A DNA stretch of 63,279 bases from Clostridiales bacterium. Its GTDB lineage: Bacteria > Bacillota > Clostridia > Lachnospirales > Lachnospiraceae. This document shows, piece after piece, positions 16,091 through 23,922 of the stretch (the first letter of the stretch is position 1; every line of letters begins with the position of its first letter). The stretch spans positions 1 through 63,279 of the forward strand of contig JAAYPT010000012.1 of the NCBI GenBank assembly GCA_012519695.1. The letters run 5' to 3'. Under the pieces are notes generated by a model. The model did not search any database. It was not told the DNA's origin and worked only from the letters and a program-made list of their open reading frames with translations. The translations under genes were made by a program, and so were the position numbers.

Positions 16091-16723
16091 ATGAAAAGAA
16101 AATATAGAAATAAAGTCGCAATTTTATTAGTAATAGCTGTGTTTAGTACGACTGGTTGTGGCAAGGAGCAGATACAAAATATAGAAAATATAAATAATGA
16201 CGGAAAAACAGAAAAAACGATTCAGAACAATGAGGAAGAAATTATCAAAGTAGATTTCAATCAAAAATTTCTTAACATATCGGGAAAGTCTGCGGAAGAG
16301 ACAGTAGAAGAAATTAAAAATGGTGGAAACTGCTTGGATATATACGAAAATGAGGATGGAACAGTAACGGTAGAAATTAATAAAGAACAACAAGAGTATT
16401 GGATGGATTCCCGTGGAACAATGATGGAGGAGTTACAGGAACAGCTTCAAGAGTATGGACAAAACTATCGACTGGAACATAATGATTCTTTTACAGAAGT
16501 AAATGCATACTATAACTTGAAACTTCCGGCAGATAAGGCAATTGTATATGTAATGTATGCAGAATTCTTGTGCGCATCCTATCAACTTTTTTCAGGTGCT
16601 GCTACTAATGATTGGAGAGTAGCTATTAATATTTATAATTCAGACACGGGAAAATTAGTAAAAAGTGGGAGCAGCGATGAAGATTTTGGGTATGAAGATT
16701 CAGACTGGGAGGCAAGTAAATAA
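16091..16723 (+). CDS. Lipoprotein, candidate immunity protein (copy 1)
   Basis: 210 residues with a lipoprotein signal peptide: basic MKRKYRNK, hydrophobic core, lipobox TTGC (Cys 23). The acidic mature domain contains NCLDIYENEDGTVTVEINKE and YWMDSRGTMMEELQEQ. It starts nine bases after the effector stop, with GGGAGAA as RBS, so translation is coupled. The next gene is a near duplicate. A surface-anchored protein directly after a membrane-active effector fits an immunity role, which is inferred. Confidence 0.65.
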   Translation: MKRKYRNKVAILLVIAVFSTTGCGKEQIQNIENINNDGKTEKTIQNNEEEIIKVDFNQKFLNISGKSAEETVEEIKNGGNCLDIYENEDGTVTVEINKEQQEYWMDSRGTMMEELQEQLQEYGQNYRLEHNDSFTEVNAYYNLKLPADKAIVYVMYAEFLCASYQLFSGAATNDWRVAINIYNSDTGKLVKSGSSDEDFGYEDSDWEASK

Positions 16724-16725
16724 AA

Positions 16726-17358
16726 ATGAGGAAAACATATCGAAATAAAAGCATTGTTTTATTAATGGCAATTGTGATTATGATTGCCGGTTGTGGCAAG
16801 GAGCAGATACAAAATATAAAAAATATAAATAATGACGGAAAAACAGAAAAAACGATTCAGAACAATGAGGAAGAAATTATCAAAGTAGATTTCAGTCAAA
16901 AATTTCTTAATATTTCAGGAAAGTCTGCGGAAGAGACAGTAGAAGAAATTAAAGATGGTGGAAACTGCTTGGATATATACGAAAATGAGGATGGAACAGT
17001 AACAGTAGAAATTAATAAAGAACAACAAGAGTATTGGATGGATTCTCGCGGAACAATGATGGAGGAGTTACAGGAACAGCTTCAAGAGTATGACCAAAAC
17101 TATCGACTGGAACATAATGATTCCTTTACAGAAATAAATGCATACTATAACTTGGAACTCCCGGCAGATAAGGCGATAGTTTATGTGAGATATGCGGAAT
17201 TTCTATGTGCTTCTTATCAATTATTCTCAGGAGTGAACAGTGATGAATGGAAAGTTGTAATTAATGTTTACAATTCCGATACAGGAAAATTAGTAAAAAC
17301 AGGGGACAGTGATGTTGATTTAACATATGATAATTCGGACTGGGAGGCAAGTAAATAG
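16726..17358 (+). CDS. Lipoprotein, candidate immunity protein (copy 2)
   Basis: 210 residues, starting 2 bp after copy 1. Lipobox IAGC (Cys 23). Residues 23 to about 150 are almost identical to copy 1, including long runs of identical DNA. The signal peptide and the last ~60 residues differ (for example FSGVNSDEWKVVINVYNSD against FSGAATNDWRVAINIYNSD). The GGGAGG near the end of copy 1 can act as RBS. The tandem pair may protect against variants of the effector. Confidence 0.65.
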   Translation: MRKTYRNKSIVLLMAIVIMIAGCGKEQIQNIKNINNDGKTEKTIQNNEEEIIKVDFSQKFLNISGKSAEETVEEIKDGGNCLDIYENEDGTVTVEINKEQQEYWMDSRGTMMEELQEQLQEYDQNYRLEHNDSFTEINAYYNLELPADKAIVYVRYAEFLCASYQLFSGVNSDEWKVVINVYNSDTGKLVKTGDSDVDLTYDNSDWEASK

Positions 17359-17359
17359 A

Positions 17360-17827
17360 ATGGAGCAGATCATATACGAGAATATTTCTGTTAAGTTACC
17401 GGATGAATTCAAATCCATGACAGAGGAAGAAGTGAAACTATATTATAACAATGTGAAGTTTGACAGTGTATTTATCCAGCAGGAGAAAAAAGCTGTTTTG
17501 GGAATTGTGCAAAATCAAAATAAGTTACTGGCACAGCAGGTTGGAAAAAGAATCGAAGAATATCAAAACAGTTATGCGCGCATGGCACCTGGATTTGCTA
17601 TGGGAGAATTATTAGAGAAAAAAGGAGAGAAACATAATGCTGCAATTTTAACCTACAAGTCCAATGCGCTTATGCGGGATTTATATAATATCGTAGCAAT
17701 TATGGATTATGAAGACAGGGAATTGTTTCTTACCTTTAGTTGTGGATTGCAGGATGCCCAAACATTTATGTTTGAAGTTTTAAAGATAATTGAAGACATT
17801 TTTAAGCAGATAGAGGTAGGTGCCTAG
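17360..17827 (+). CDS. Hypothetical T7SS-module accessory protein (155 aa)
   Basis: A soluble 155-residue protein beginning MEQIIYENISVKLPDEF, followed by KSMTEEEVKLYY. The opening IKLP-x-F-x-x-M-x-E-E-E-V motif is reminiscent of small DcrB/PsbP-like proteins found near polymorphic toxin loci, but I cannot name the family. ATG 17360 is two bases after the previous stop; the in-frame ATG at 17327 lies inside copy 2 and lacks an RBS. It is the last gene of the module, before a strong terminator. It may be a further immunity or secretion partner. Confidence 0.55.
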   Translation: MEQIIYENISVKLPDEFKSMTEEEVKLYYNNVKFDSVFIQQEKKAVLGIVQNQNKLLAQQVGKRIEEYQNSYARMAPGFAMGELLEKKGEKHNAAILTYKSNALMRDLYNIVAIMDYEDRELFLTFSCGLQDAQTFMFEVLKIIEDIFKQIEVGA

Positions 17828-17852
17828 ACTTTTTCAGGCACTTACCTCTATC
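17809..17852. terminator. Bidirectional terminator closing the T7SS-type module
   Basis: A 17-bp stem with one mismatch: GATAGAGGTAGGTGCCT (17809-17825) pairs with AGGCACTTACCTCTATC (17836-17852), with a T-rich loop. It overlaps the ends of the two convergent genes. Confidence 0.8.
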
Positions 17853-18036
17853 TATTTGTTTCATTATTTGTTACATTATTTTTTTGACATGCTTCTTCAT
17901 GAGCCAGAATTGTCTCCAAAGTGTCCCCAAGTTGTGTAAAAATAGTGGCTAAAACAGGAAGCTCCTCTTTACTGCAAGTTTTGGAAATAGCGTAGGCAAG
18001 AGAAGAGATATAAGTAACTAATTCACAAGAGTTCAT
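17848..18036 (-). CDS. DUF6774-like small protein
   Basis: 62 residues: MNSCELVTYISSLAYAISKT, then LPVLATIFTQLGDTLETILA. The combination MNSCELVT...IFTQLGDTL is the hallmark of a small protein common in Clostridia (DUF6774 type, from memory). It has an RBS AGAGGTGA well placed before the ATG on the minus strand. The product is helical, with no signal peptide and unknown function. It is convergent with the T7SS-type module and shares its terminator. Confidence 0.7.
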   Translation of the reverse strand: MNSCELVTYISSLAYAISKTCSKEELPVLATIFTQLGDTLETILAHEEACQKNNVTNNETNR

Positions 18037-18206
18037 GACATCACCTCTGTGATATCATATGCATGAAAGAAAAAAATAGTGAAAACATTTCAAAGCACCT
18101 ACCAAACTCTTGGAAGAATGTGGTATAATAGTTTCTGCTTGAAGAGGTATTTTCAAGCTTAGTAGATATAGGATACTGTTTTGACAGTTAAAAGAAAGGG
18201 GACTAT

Positions 18207-19016
18207 ATGGAAGAAGAAAAAAGATATGCATTATTGATAGATGCAGATAATGTATCGTCAAAATACATAGATATTGTAACGAAAGAGGCGCAGTCTTTTG
18301 GAAATGTAACGATTCGAAGAATTTATGGAGACTGGACTTCCAATTTAAAAAATTCATGGAAAGAGTGTTTGTTAAATAATGCACTTTCACCAATACAGCA
18401 ATATAGTTATACAACCGGAAAGAATTCTTCAGATTCAGCATTGATTATCGATGCCATGGACATTTTATATATGGACAATGTAGACGGATTTATTCTGGTA
18501 TCATCAGATAGTGATTTTACCAAGCTTGCAATGCGTTTGCGAGAGTCAGGAAAGCATGTAATAGGTATGGGAGAGAGTAAAACACCAACACCATTTGTGC
18601 GCGCCTGTGAACAGTTTAAGACATTGGATGTATTATATAAAAATGCAGTGGAACAGAGAAAGAAACCGGCTCAGAAAGTATATGCCAAGAAACGGATTAA
18701 GGTAGTGGCAAACGAGAATGAGAATATTCAGGAAACAGAACAGGCAGAACCAATTACCAATTTACAGGCAATTAAGGCAACCATTATCTCATTATTAGAT
18801 GAAAACTCAGATGAAGAAGGATGGATGTATTTATCAGAGCTTGGAAATATGATACAGAAGATGTATTCTGATTTTGACTGCCGTAACTATGGATATACAA
18901 AATTTGGGAAGATGATAGAATCTTTTCCGGAACTTCAGACAAGAAAAGACGATTCCAGTAATGGAATTACTAAGATTGTATTAGTACGAAAAAAAGAAGA
19001 GAACGAGGGACGATAG
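18207..19016 (+). CDS. NYN-domain (LabA-like) protein with OST-HTH/LOTUS domain
   Basis: 269 residues. The N-terminal NYN/PIN-like nuclease domain shows ALLIDADNVSSKYID, RIYGDW, SSDSALIIDAMDIL and LVSSDSDFTKLAMRLRESG, carrying the acidic residues of this metal-dependent RNase fold. After a Lys-rich linker, residues 190-265 form a LOTUS/OST-HTH domain (MYLSELGNMIQKMYSDF, FGKMIESFP). Such proteins are predicted RNA-processing enzymes. An extended -10 TGGTATAAT lies near 18121-18129, and the RBS AAGGGGAC precedes the ATG. It is a single-gene unit. Confidence 0.88.
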   Translation: MEEEKRYALLIDADNVSSKYIDIVTKEAQSFGNVTIRRIYGDWTSNLKNSWKECLLNNALSPIQQYSYTTGKNSSDSALIIDAMDILYMDNVDGFILVSSDSDFTKLAMRLRESGKHVIGMGESKTPTPFVRACEQFKTLDVLYKNAVEQRKKPAQKVYAKKRIKVVANENENIQETEQAEPITNLQAIKATIISLLDENSDEEGWMYLSELGNMIQKMYSDFDCRNYGYTKFGKMIESFPELQTRKDDSSNGITKIVLVRKKEENEGR

Positions 19017-19018
19017 CC

Positions 19019-19044
19019 AAAAAAGCAGGCGCTTAAGCCTGCTT
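19019..19044 (-). terminator. Terminator of the minus-strand small gene
   Basis: Stem AAGCAGGC (19023-19030) / GCCTGCTT (19037-19044). Read on the minus strand it is followed by six T, so it serves the 19049-19219 gene. Confidence 0.7.
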
Positions 19045-19048
19045 AGTA

Positions 19049-19219
19049 CTAACAATCTCGGTCTGTATGTCGGGTGCTTATCAGATGCCAGATGGTGTCA
19101 TGCATCCAGCTGATGGTATCATTTAATTTCCGGTTTTCTTCTAGCAAAAGTGTGTTTTCGGATTGCAGTTTTTTTAACAGTTCTGCATCCTTCTTTTCTA
19201 ATGTACCGCTATAGGACAT
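19049..19219 (-). CDS. Small coiled-coil protein (56 aa)
   Basis: The product MSYSGTLEKKDAELLKKLQ is followed by a heptad-like stretch ENTLLLEENRKLNDTISWM and a short polar tail. The start at 19219 has GAGGTGATT at proper spacing; the longer ORF upstream (from 19288) lacks this. A dedicated terminator at 19019 supports a real gene. It may dimerise through the coiled coil. No family recognised. Confidence 0.55.
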   Translation of the reverse strand: MSYSGTLEKKDAELLKKLQSENTLLLEENRKLNDTISWMHDTIWHLISTRHTDRDC

Positions 19220-19320
19220 CTTAATCACCTCAAATATATTATAGCAGAAGTGATGGAAATATGGTGTTAAAAAGGTGCTAAAAGACACGGAGAGTATAAA
19301 AAACAGGGCAGAAAAACCAC

Positions 19321-19349
19321 TTGTAGAAGAATTAGAAACAAGGTATACT
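19321..19349 (+). promoter_or_regulatory. Promoter of glf
   Basis: TTGTAG at 19321-19326, 17-bp spacer, TATACT at 19344-19349, about 35 bp before the glf start. Confidence 0.6.
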
Positions 19350-19390
19350 AGATGTTGTATTTATGAAAATGAAATGATGAGGAAAATAAG

Positions 19391-20491
19391 ATGAAAAAAT
19401 ACGATTATGTCATTGTGGGAGCAGGTTTATTCGGAGCAGTTTTTGCGCAGGAGGCGAAAAAAGCCGGCAAAAAGTGTCTTGTAATTGATAAACGTAACCA
19501 CATTGCAGGAAATATTTATACGAAAGAAATAGAAGGAATTCAGGTACATGAGTATGGTGCCCATATTTTTCACACCTCTAATAAAGAAGTGTGGGAATAT
19601 GTAAATCAGTTCGCCGAGTTTAACCGTTACACAAATTCTCCGGTAGCTAATTATAAAGGTGAGATTTATAACATGCCATTTAATATGAATACCTTTAATA
19701 AGCTTTGGGGAGTGGTAACACCGAAAGAAGCAAAAGAAAAAATCGAAGCACAAAAGAGAGAATATTCTGTAGAAAATCCAAAGAATTTAGAAGAACAGGC
19801 AATTAATCTGGTAGGTCCGGATGTGTATACAAAACTGGTAAAAGGATATACTGAAAAGCAGTGGGGAAAACGTGCAACGGAGCTTCCGGCATTTATTATT
19901 AAGCGTTTGCCGGTGCGTTTTACCTATGATAATAACTATTTTAATGATAATTACCAGGGAATTCCAATAGGCGGGTATACCAAAATGGTAGAGAAGATGC
20001 TGGAAGGAACAGAAGTGCAGTTAGAAGAAGACTTCTTGCAGAATAAGGACAAGTATCTGGAAATGGCAGATAAGATTGTATACACCGGAATGATAGATGA
20101 ATATTTTGATTATTGTTATGGGGAGTTAGAGTATCGTTCCCTTCGATTTGAAACCGAAGTCTTAGAAGAAGAAAATCATCAGGGAAATGCGGTGGTAAAT
20201 TACACAGAATATGAAGTTCCATATACAAGAATTATTGAGCATAAGCACTTTGAATACGGAACACAGCCAAAGACTGTTATTACCAGAGAATATCCAAAAA
20301 CATGGAAAAAGGGTGATGAACCATATTATCCAATGAATGATGAAAAGAATATTGCCCTCTACGAAAAGTACAGTGCTCTTGCGAAAAAAGAAGGAAATGT
20401 TATTTTTGGAGGAAGACTTGGACAATATAAATACTATGATATGGATGATACCATAGAAGCAGCATTAAAGTGTGTAAAAGCAGTATTGTAA
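19391..20491 (+). CDS. glf: UDP-galactopyranose mutase
   Basis: This flavoenzyme interconverts UDP-galactopyranose and UDP-galactofuranose for cell-surface glycans. 366 residues, normal length. The N-terminal FAD fold is YVIVGAGLFGAVFAQEAKK with VIDKRNHIAGN. Typical substrate-site segments are HEYGAHIFHTSNKEVWEYV, FNRYTNSPVANYKG and YTEKQWGKRATELP, and the C-terminal FAD segment is FGGRLGQYKYYDMDD. The RBS GATGAGG lies before the ATG. It is a single gene; no other galactofuranose genes are adjacent. Confidence 0.97.
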   Translation: MKKYDYVIVGAGLFGAVFAQEAKKAGKKCLVIDKRNHIAGNIYTKEIEGIQVHEYGAHIFHTSNKEVWEYVNQFAEFNRYTNSPVANYKGEIYNMPFNMNTFNKLWGVVTPKEAKEKIEAQKREYSVENPKNLEEQAINLVGPDVYTKLVKGYTEKQWGKRATELPAFIIKRLPVRFTYDNNYFNDNYQGIPIGGYTKMVEKMLEGTEVQLEEDFLQNKDKYLEMADKIVYTGMIDEYFDYCYGELEYRSLRFETEVLEEENHQGNAVVNYTEYEVPYTRIIEHKHFEYGTQPKTVITREYPKTWKKGDEPYYPMNDEKNIALYEKYSALAKKEGNVIFGGRLGQYKYYDMDDTIEAALKCVKAVL

Positions 20492-20557
20492 GTGGCTGTT
20501 GCAGTAGTTGACGGATGACGAAAAAGTATATATAATAAACGCTTGGAGGAACGAAAA

Positions 20558-21082
20558 ATGAAGAAATTAGAAGAATATGTAAGAAGTATACCGGATTTTC
20601 CAGAACCAGGAATTATCTTTCGCGATATAACCACTATTTTGCAGGATGCAGATGGATTACATCTTGCAATTGATGGAATTTTAGATGCCTTAAAGGGTGT
20701 AGAATATGATGTGGTAGTAGGTCCGGAGTCCAGAGGATTTATTTTTGGTGTGCCTGTAGCTTATGCAGCACATAAGAGTTTTGTTCCAGTGCGAAAAAAG
20801 GGAAAACTTCCATGTGAGACAATCTCAGCAGAGTACGATTTGGAATATGGTAGTGCAGTGATTGAAATGCATAAGGATTCCATTAAGCCGGGACAGAAAG
20901 TAGTTATTGTGGATGACTTAATTGCAACCGGAGGAACCATTGAAGCAATCACCGGATTAATTGAACAATTAGGCGGAGAAGTGGTGAAAATCTGTTTCGT
21001 AATGGAACTTGCCGGATTAAAAGGAAGAGAAAAACTGAAAGCGTATGATGTAGAAAGTCTTATTACATACGAAGGAAAGTAA
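20558..21082 (+). CDS. apt: Adenine phosphoribosyltransferase
   Basis: Apt converts adenine and PRPP to AMP in purine salvage. 174 residues. It shows VVGPESRGFIFGVPVAYA, the adenine-site segment FVPVRKKGKLPCETISAEY and the PRPP-binding loop VVIVDDLIATGGT. ATG 20558 is used because GGAGG lies seven bases upstream; the TTG at 20543 overlaps that RBS. Monocistronic, with a terminator at 21098. Confidence 0.96.
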   Translation: MKKLEEYVRSIPDFPEPGIIFRDITTILQDADGLHLAIDGILDALKGVEYDVVVGPESRGFIFGVPVAYAAHKSFVPVRKKGKLPCETISAEYDLEYGSAVIEMHKDSIKPGQKVVIVDDLIATGGTIEAITGLIEQLGGEVVKICFVMELAGLKGREKLKAYDVESLITYEGK

Positions 21083-21097
21083 GAAATAAGAAGTAAT

Positions 21098-21130
21098 AAA
21101 AAAGGAGCTATACAAAATAGTTCCTTTTTT
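21098..21130 (+). terminator. Terminator of apt
   Basis: AAAAAAGGAGCTAT (21098-21111) pairs with ATAGTTCCTTTTTT (21117-21130), one mismatch, loop ACAAA. Confidence 0.85.
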
Positions 21131-21149
21131 ATGTAATAGGAAATATTAT
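21130..21149 (+). repeat. Dispersed palindromic repeat, copy 4 (left end only)
   Basis: TATGTAATAGGAAA at 21130-21143, starting on the last T of the apt terminator; the rest is lost. Confidence 0.55.
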
Positions 21150-21178
21150 AGAAAGAAAAGAGGTTAGAGGAGAGAAAC

Positions 21179-21721
21179 ATGAGAGTAGGAATGGGATATG
21201 ATGTTCATAAATTGGTAGAAGGCAGAGACTTGATTTTAGGCGGTGTAAAAGTACCACATATGTTAGGTTTGTTAGGACATTCAGATGCAGACGTGTTGTT
21301 ACATGCCATTATGGATGCATTGCTTGGTGCAGCAGCATTAGGAGATATCGGAAAACATTTTCCAGATACGGATGAAAGATACAAGGGCATTTCCAGTATG
21401 AAACTTTTAGAACATGTAGAAGCATTATTGTCAGAAAAAGGATATATTGTAGGAAATATTGATGCAACCATTATAGCACAAAAGCCGAAGCTACGTCCTT
21501 TTATAGAAGAAATGGAAGAAAATGTTGCAAGAGTATTGAAAATATCCAAGGAACAGATAAATATCAAGGCAACAACAGAAGAAGGACTTGGATTTACCGG
21601 TACAGAAGAAGGAATTTCTGCACAGGCAATCTGCACGATTATGAGTTTTTATGAAGGAAGCATGACAGTAGGCGGTAATGTAGGTGGATGTGCCGGATGC
21701 ACAGGATGCCAGAAGAGATAG
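21179..21721 (+). CDS. ispF: 2-C-methyl-D-erythritol 2,4-cyclodiphosphate synthase
   Basis: IspF makes the cyclic diphosphate in the MEP isoprenoid route. 180 residues. The metal-binding motif [11 protein letters not shown] is at the start, followed by [21 protein letters not shown] and [33 protein letters not shown] completes the active site. IspF proteins usually end near residue 160. This one has an extra tail [19 protein letters not shown] with CxxCxxC spacing, not part of the family core. RBS GAGGAGA before the ATG. The next gene, a GNAT, starts 25 bp after it. Confidence 0.95.
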   Translation: MRVGMGYDVHKLVEGRDLILGGVKVPHMLGLLGHSDADVLLHAIMDALLGAAALGDIGKHFPDTDERYKGISSMKLLEHVEALLSEKGYIVGNIDATIIAQKPKLRPFIEEMEENVARVLKISKEQINIKATTEEGLGFTGTEEGISAQAICTIMSFYEGSMTVGGNVGGCAGCTGCQKR

Positions 21722-21746
21722 AAAATCGCAGGAGTGAGAAAATAAA

Positions 21747-22778
21747 ATGGCAGAACAAATACGTTATCTGAAGGAACAAGAAAAATGCAGTACCAGACAA
21801 ATGTATGAAACAATTTTTCCAGAGGATTCCCAAGCATTTGTGGATTATTATTATCAATGGAAAACGAAGGATAACGACATCATAGTGATGGAAGATAAAG
21901 AGGGATATGAGGTGATGCTGCACCTGAATCCCTTTTTTATACAAATAAATGAGAATAAGGAAAAAATACCATATATTGTTGCAGTAGCAACCAGACCGGA
22001 TTGTCGCCGTCAGGGGAAAATGCAGCAGGTAATGGTACATACATTGAGAGACTTGCAACAAAAGCATTGCCCATTTACTTTTTTGCTACCGGCGAATCCA
22101 GAATATTATAAAGGACAGGGATTTGTATTTTCACAATTGAATAAGCAAGGAACAATCATATTGCAGGCAGAGAAGAATACAAAACCATATATAGATAACT
22201 GTGTTTCCATAAAAAAGCTGGATAAGCAGCAAATAGAGCAAATGATAGAAAGTGTTAATACAATCTTAGCAGAAAAATATCAAATGTTTGTATGGAGAGA
22301 TATTTCCTATTATAAGCGTTTATTGGCGGAAATGGAAAGTGAGCAGGGAGATGTTATGGTATTAGAAAAAGCAGGAAAAAACGTAGGTGTTCTTGCATAT
22401 GGCAGAGGAGAGCAGGCAGAGATAAAAGAAGTCATACTATTAGAATCCTTAGAAAAAAGTAAAACAGAGATTTGTAATGAAATATTCGGGGTAGATAGAT
22501 GGACAGAGGAAGAAATGCAATTTATGTTTCGCATTACAGATTTGCAGTCCTGGACCGGAAAACTAAAAGGAGAGGAAGAAGTGTGGGAGTTAGAAGTAAA
22601 TGATGCATTCCTACCGGAAAATTGTGGTAGTTGGAGAATTGAGTGGAACCTGACAGGTGGCAATGTAAAAAAACTTTCAAAATCTCAGAATATACAGGAA
22701 AAAAGAAGCGTAGATATTGCAGAGTTGACGGAAAAAATATTAGAAAAAATGTCAATTTTTATTCGAGAATGGGTATAA
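21747..22778 (+). CDS. Eis-like GNAT acetyltransferase
   Basis: 343 residues. The N-terminal GNAT domain has the acetyl-CoA loop ATRPDCRRQGKMQQVM near residue 85 and LPANPEYYKGQGF near 112. A second divergent acetyltransferase-like half and a C-terminal SCP2-like region follow (from about residue 260). This two-GNAT plus SCP2 layout is that of Eis/YfhA-type N-acetyltransferases. The substrate is unknown. It may be cotranscribed with ispF. Confidence 0.8.
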   Translation: MAEQIRYLKEQEKCSTRQMYETIFPEDSQAFVDYYYQWKTKDNDIIVMEDKEGYEVMLHLNPFFIQINENKEKIPYIVAVATRPDCRRQGKMQQVMVHTLRDLQQKHCPFTFLLPANPEYYKGQGFVFSQLNKQGTIILQAEKNTKPYIDNCVSIKKLDKQQIEQMIESVNTILAEKYQMFVWRDISYYKRLLAEMESEQGDVMVLEKAGKNVGVLAYGRGEQAEIKEVILLESLEKSKTEICNEIFGVDRWTEEEMQFMFRITDLQSWTGKLKGEEEVWELEVNDAFLPENCGSWRIEWNLTGGNVKKLSKSQNIQEKRSVDIAELTEKILEKMSIFIREWV

Positions 22779-22817
22779 AACTATTGACAAAAATAATTTT
22801 TGTGCATAAACTAACAT

Positions 22818-23062
22818 AGGAATAAGGAAAAGGCGTTGAACGGAAAGAGTAGGTTTTTGAAATTTCAAAGAGAGAAACTGTCATTGGCTGGAAGCAGTTT
22901 TGAAAGGAAGAAAATTGAAGTGCCTCCGTGAGCTGATCAGAAGAACTAGGAGTATTCTGGTACGAGTTGCACACGTTAAGTGTTTTGAGTGAAATGCATC
23001 AGTGCATTTACATAGAGTGGAACCGCGGATAACTTCGTCTCTAAATAGAGACGGAGTTTTTT
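22818..23062 (+). promoter_or_regulatory. T-box leader, probably tRNA-Cys sensing
   Basis: It contains the T-box core GAGTGGAACCGCGG at 23015-23028 and then a terminator formed by CTTCGTCTCT and AGAGACGGAG (about 23033-23056) with a T-run. Stem I landmarks are visible: AGAGTAGG near 22842 and GGCTGGAAG near 22886. The triplet TGC at 22921-22923, in GAAGTGCCTCC, is placed as specifier and codes for Cys, which fits the cysE-cysS genes downstream. Uncharged tRNA-Cys should favour antitermination. The 22779-22817 part likely holds the promoter (TTGACA at about 22785). Confidence 0.88.
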
Positions 23063-23143
23063 TATGTAATAGGAAATTACATCCTATCATAAGAAATACC
23101 ATGTTATATTAAAATGTGAAAGTACAGGGCTTTCCATGTGATA
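23063..23143 (+). repeat. Dispersed palindromic repeat, copy 5 (long form)
   Basis: It begins TATGTAATAGGAAA (23063-23076) within the T-run of the T-box terminator, contains TCCTATCATAAGAAATACC, and ends CTTTCCATGTGATA (to 23143), which is inverted relative to the left end. It is the longest copy and aligns with 11794-11852 apart from an internal gap. Confidence 0.7.
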
Positions 23144-23199
23144 TAAAAAGATTCTTATATAATAAATAAAAAGTGGCAAAATTAAGGAGGAAGAACAAA

Positions 23200-23883
23200 A
23201 TGGGATTTATTAAACATGTAAAAGAAGAGTTTGAAGTGATACAAGAGAGAGACCCATCCATAAAAACTCCTCTGGAGGTATTGTTATATCCGAGCTTTCG
23301 TGTTATGTTAAGTTATAGAAAAGCTCATAAGCAATATTTGAAAGGTCATTATTTTCGTGCAAGAAGAATTTCCCAAAAGGCAGCAAGAAAAACCGGCATT
23401 GAAATACATCCGGGAGCAGTGATTGGAAAAGGATTTTTCATTGATCACGGAAGCGGGGTAATTATCGGTGAAACTACCATTATCGGAGACAATGTAACCT
23501 TGTATCAGGGAGTTACATTGGGAGGAACCGGTAAGGAAACCGGCAAACGTCACCCGACCCTTTGTGACAATGTTATGGTAAGTGCAGGAGCAAAAATTAT
23601 CGGTTCCTTTACCATTGGTGAGAACAGCAAGATTGGAGCAGGAAGCGTTGTACTCGAGGAAGTTCCACCAAACTGCACAGTAGTAGGCGTACCGGGAAGA
23701 ATTGTGAAGAGAGATAATGTAAAAATCCCACGCAGTGATATGGATCAGTGCCATCTTCCGGATCCGGTTATGGAGGACATTACAATTTTGCAACATGAGA
23801 ATTCTGCATTATGCAATAAGTTGATTGATTTAGAAAAAGAAGTCAAAGAGCTGCGCTGCAAGAGCTGTGAAGAGTCTAAATAG
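23200..23883 (+). CDS. cysE: Serine O-acetyltransferase
   Basis: CysE acetylates serine to O-acetylserine, the first step of cysteine synthesis. 227 residues. The N-terminal helical part (MGFIKHVKEEFEVI) is followed by a left-handed beta-helix of hexapeptide repeats with EIHPGAVIGKGFFIDHGSGV, GVTLGGTG and SAGAKIIGS, and a C-terminal coiled coil with a Cys pair (CKSC). ATG 23200 follows AAGGAGG; the GTG at 23173 is rejected because it precedes that RBS. It lies under T-box control, 39 bp before cysS. Confidence 0.93.
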   Translation: MGFIKHVKEEFEVIQERDPSIKTPLEVLLYPSFRVMLSYRKAHKQYLKGHYFRARRISQKAARKTGIEIHPGAVIGKGFFIDHGSGVIIGETTIIGDNVTLYQGVTLGGTGKETGKRHPTLCDNVMVSAGAKIIGSFTIGENSKIGAGSVVLEEVPPNCTVVGVPGRIVKRDNVKIPRSDMDQCHLPDPVMEDITILQHENSALCNKLIDLEKEVKELRCKSCEESK

Positions 23884-23922
23884 CGTGGACAGAAATAAGT
23901 TAGAAAAAGGAATGGAAAACCT

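Noticed and set aside
19018-19048. Terminator for the plus-strand NYN gene
   Set aside because: The T-run lies only on the minus-strand side, so it fits the small minus-strand gene; the NYN gene end has no T-run after the stem.
23173-23199. GTG start of cysE nine codons upstream
   Set aside because: The AAGGAGG ribosome binding site lies inside this stretch and is spaced for the ATG at 23200.
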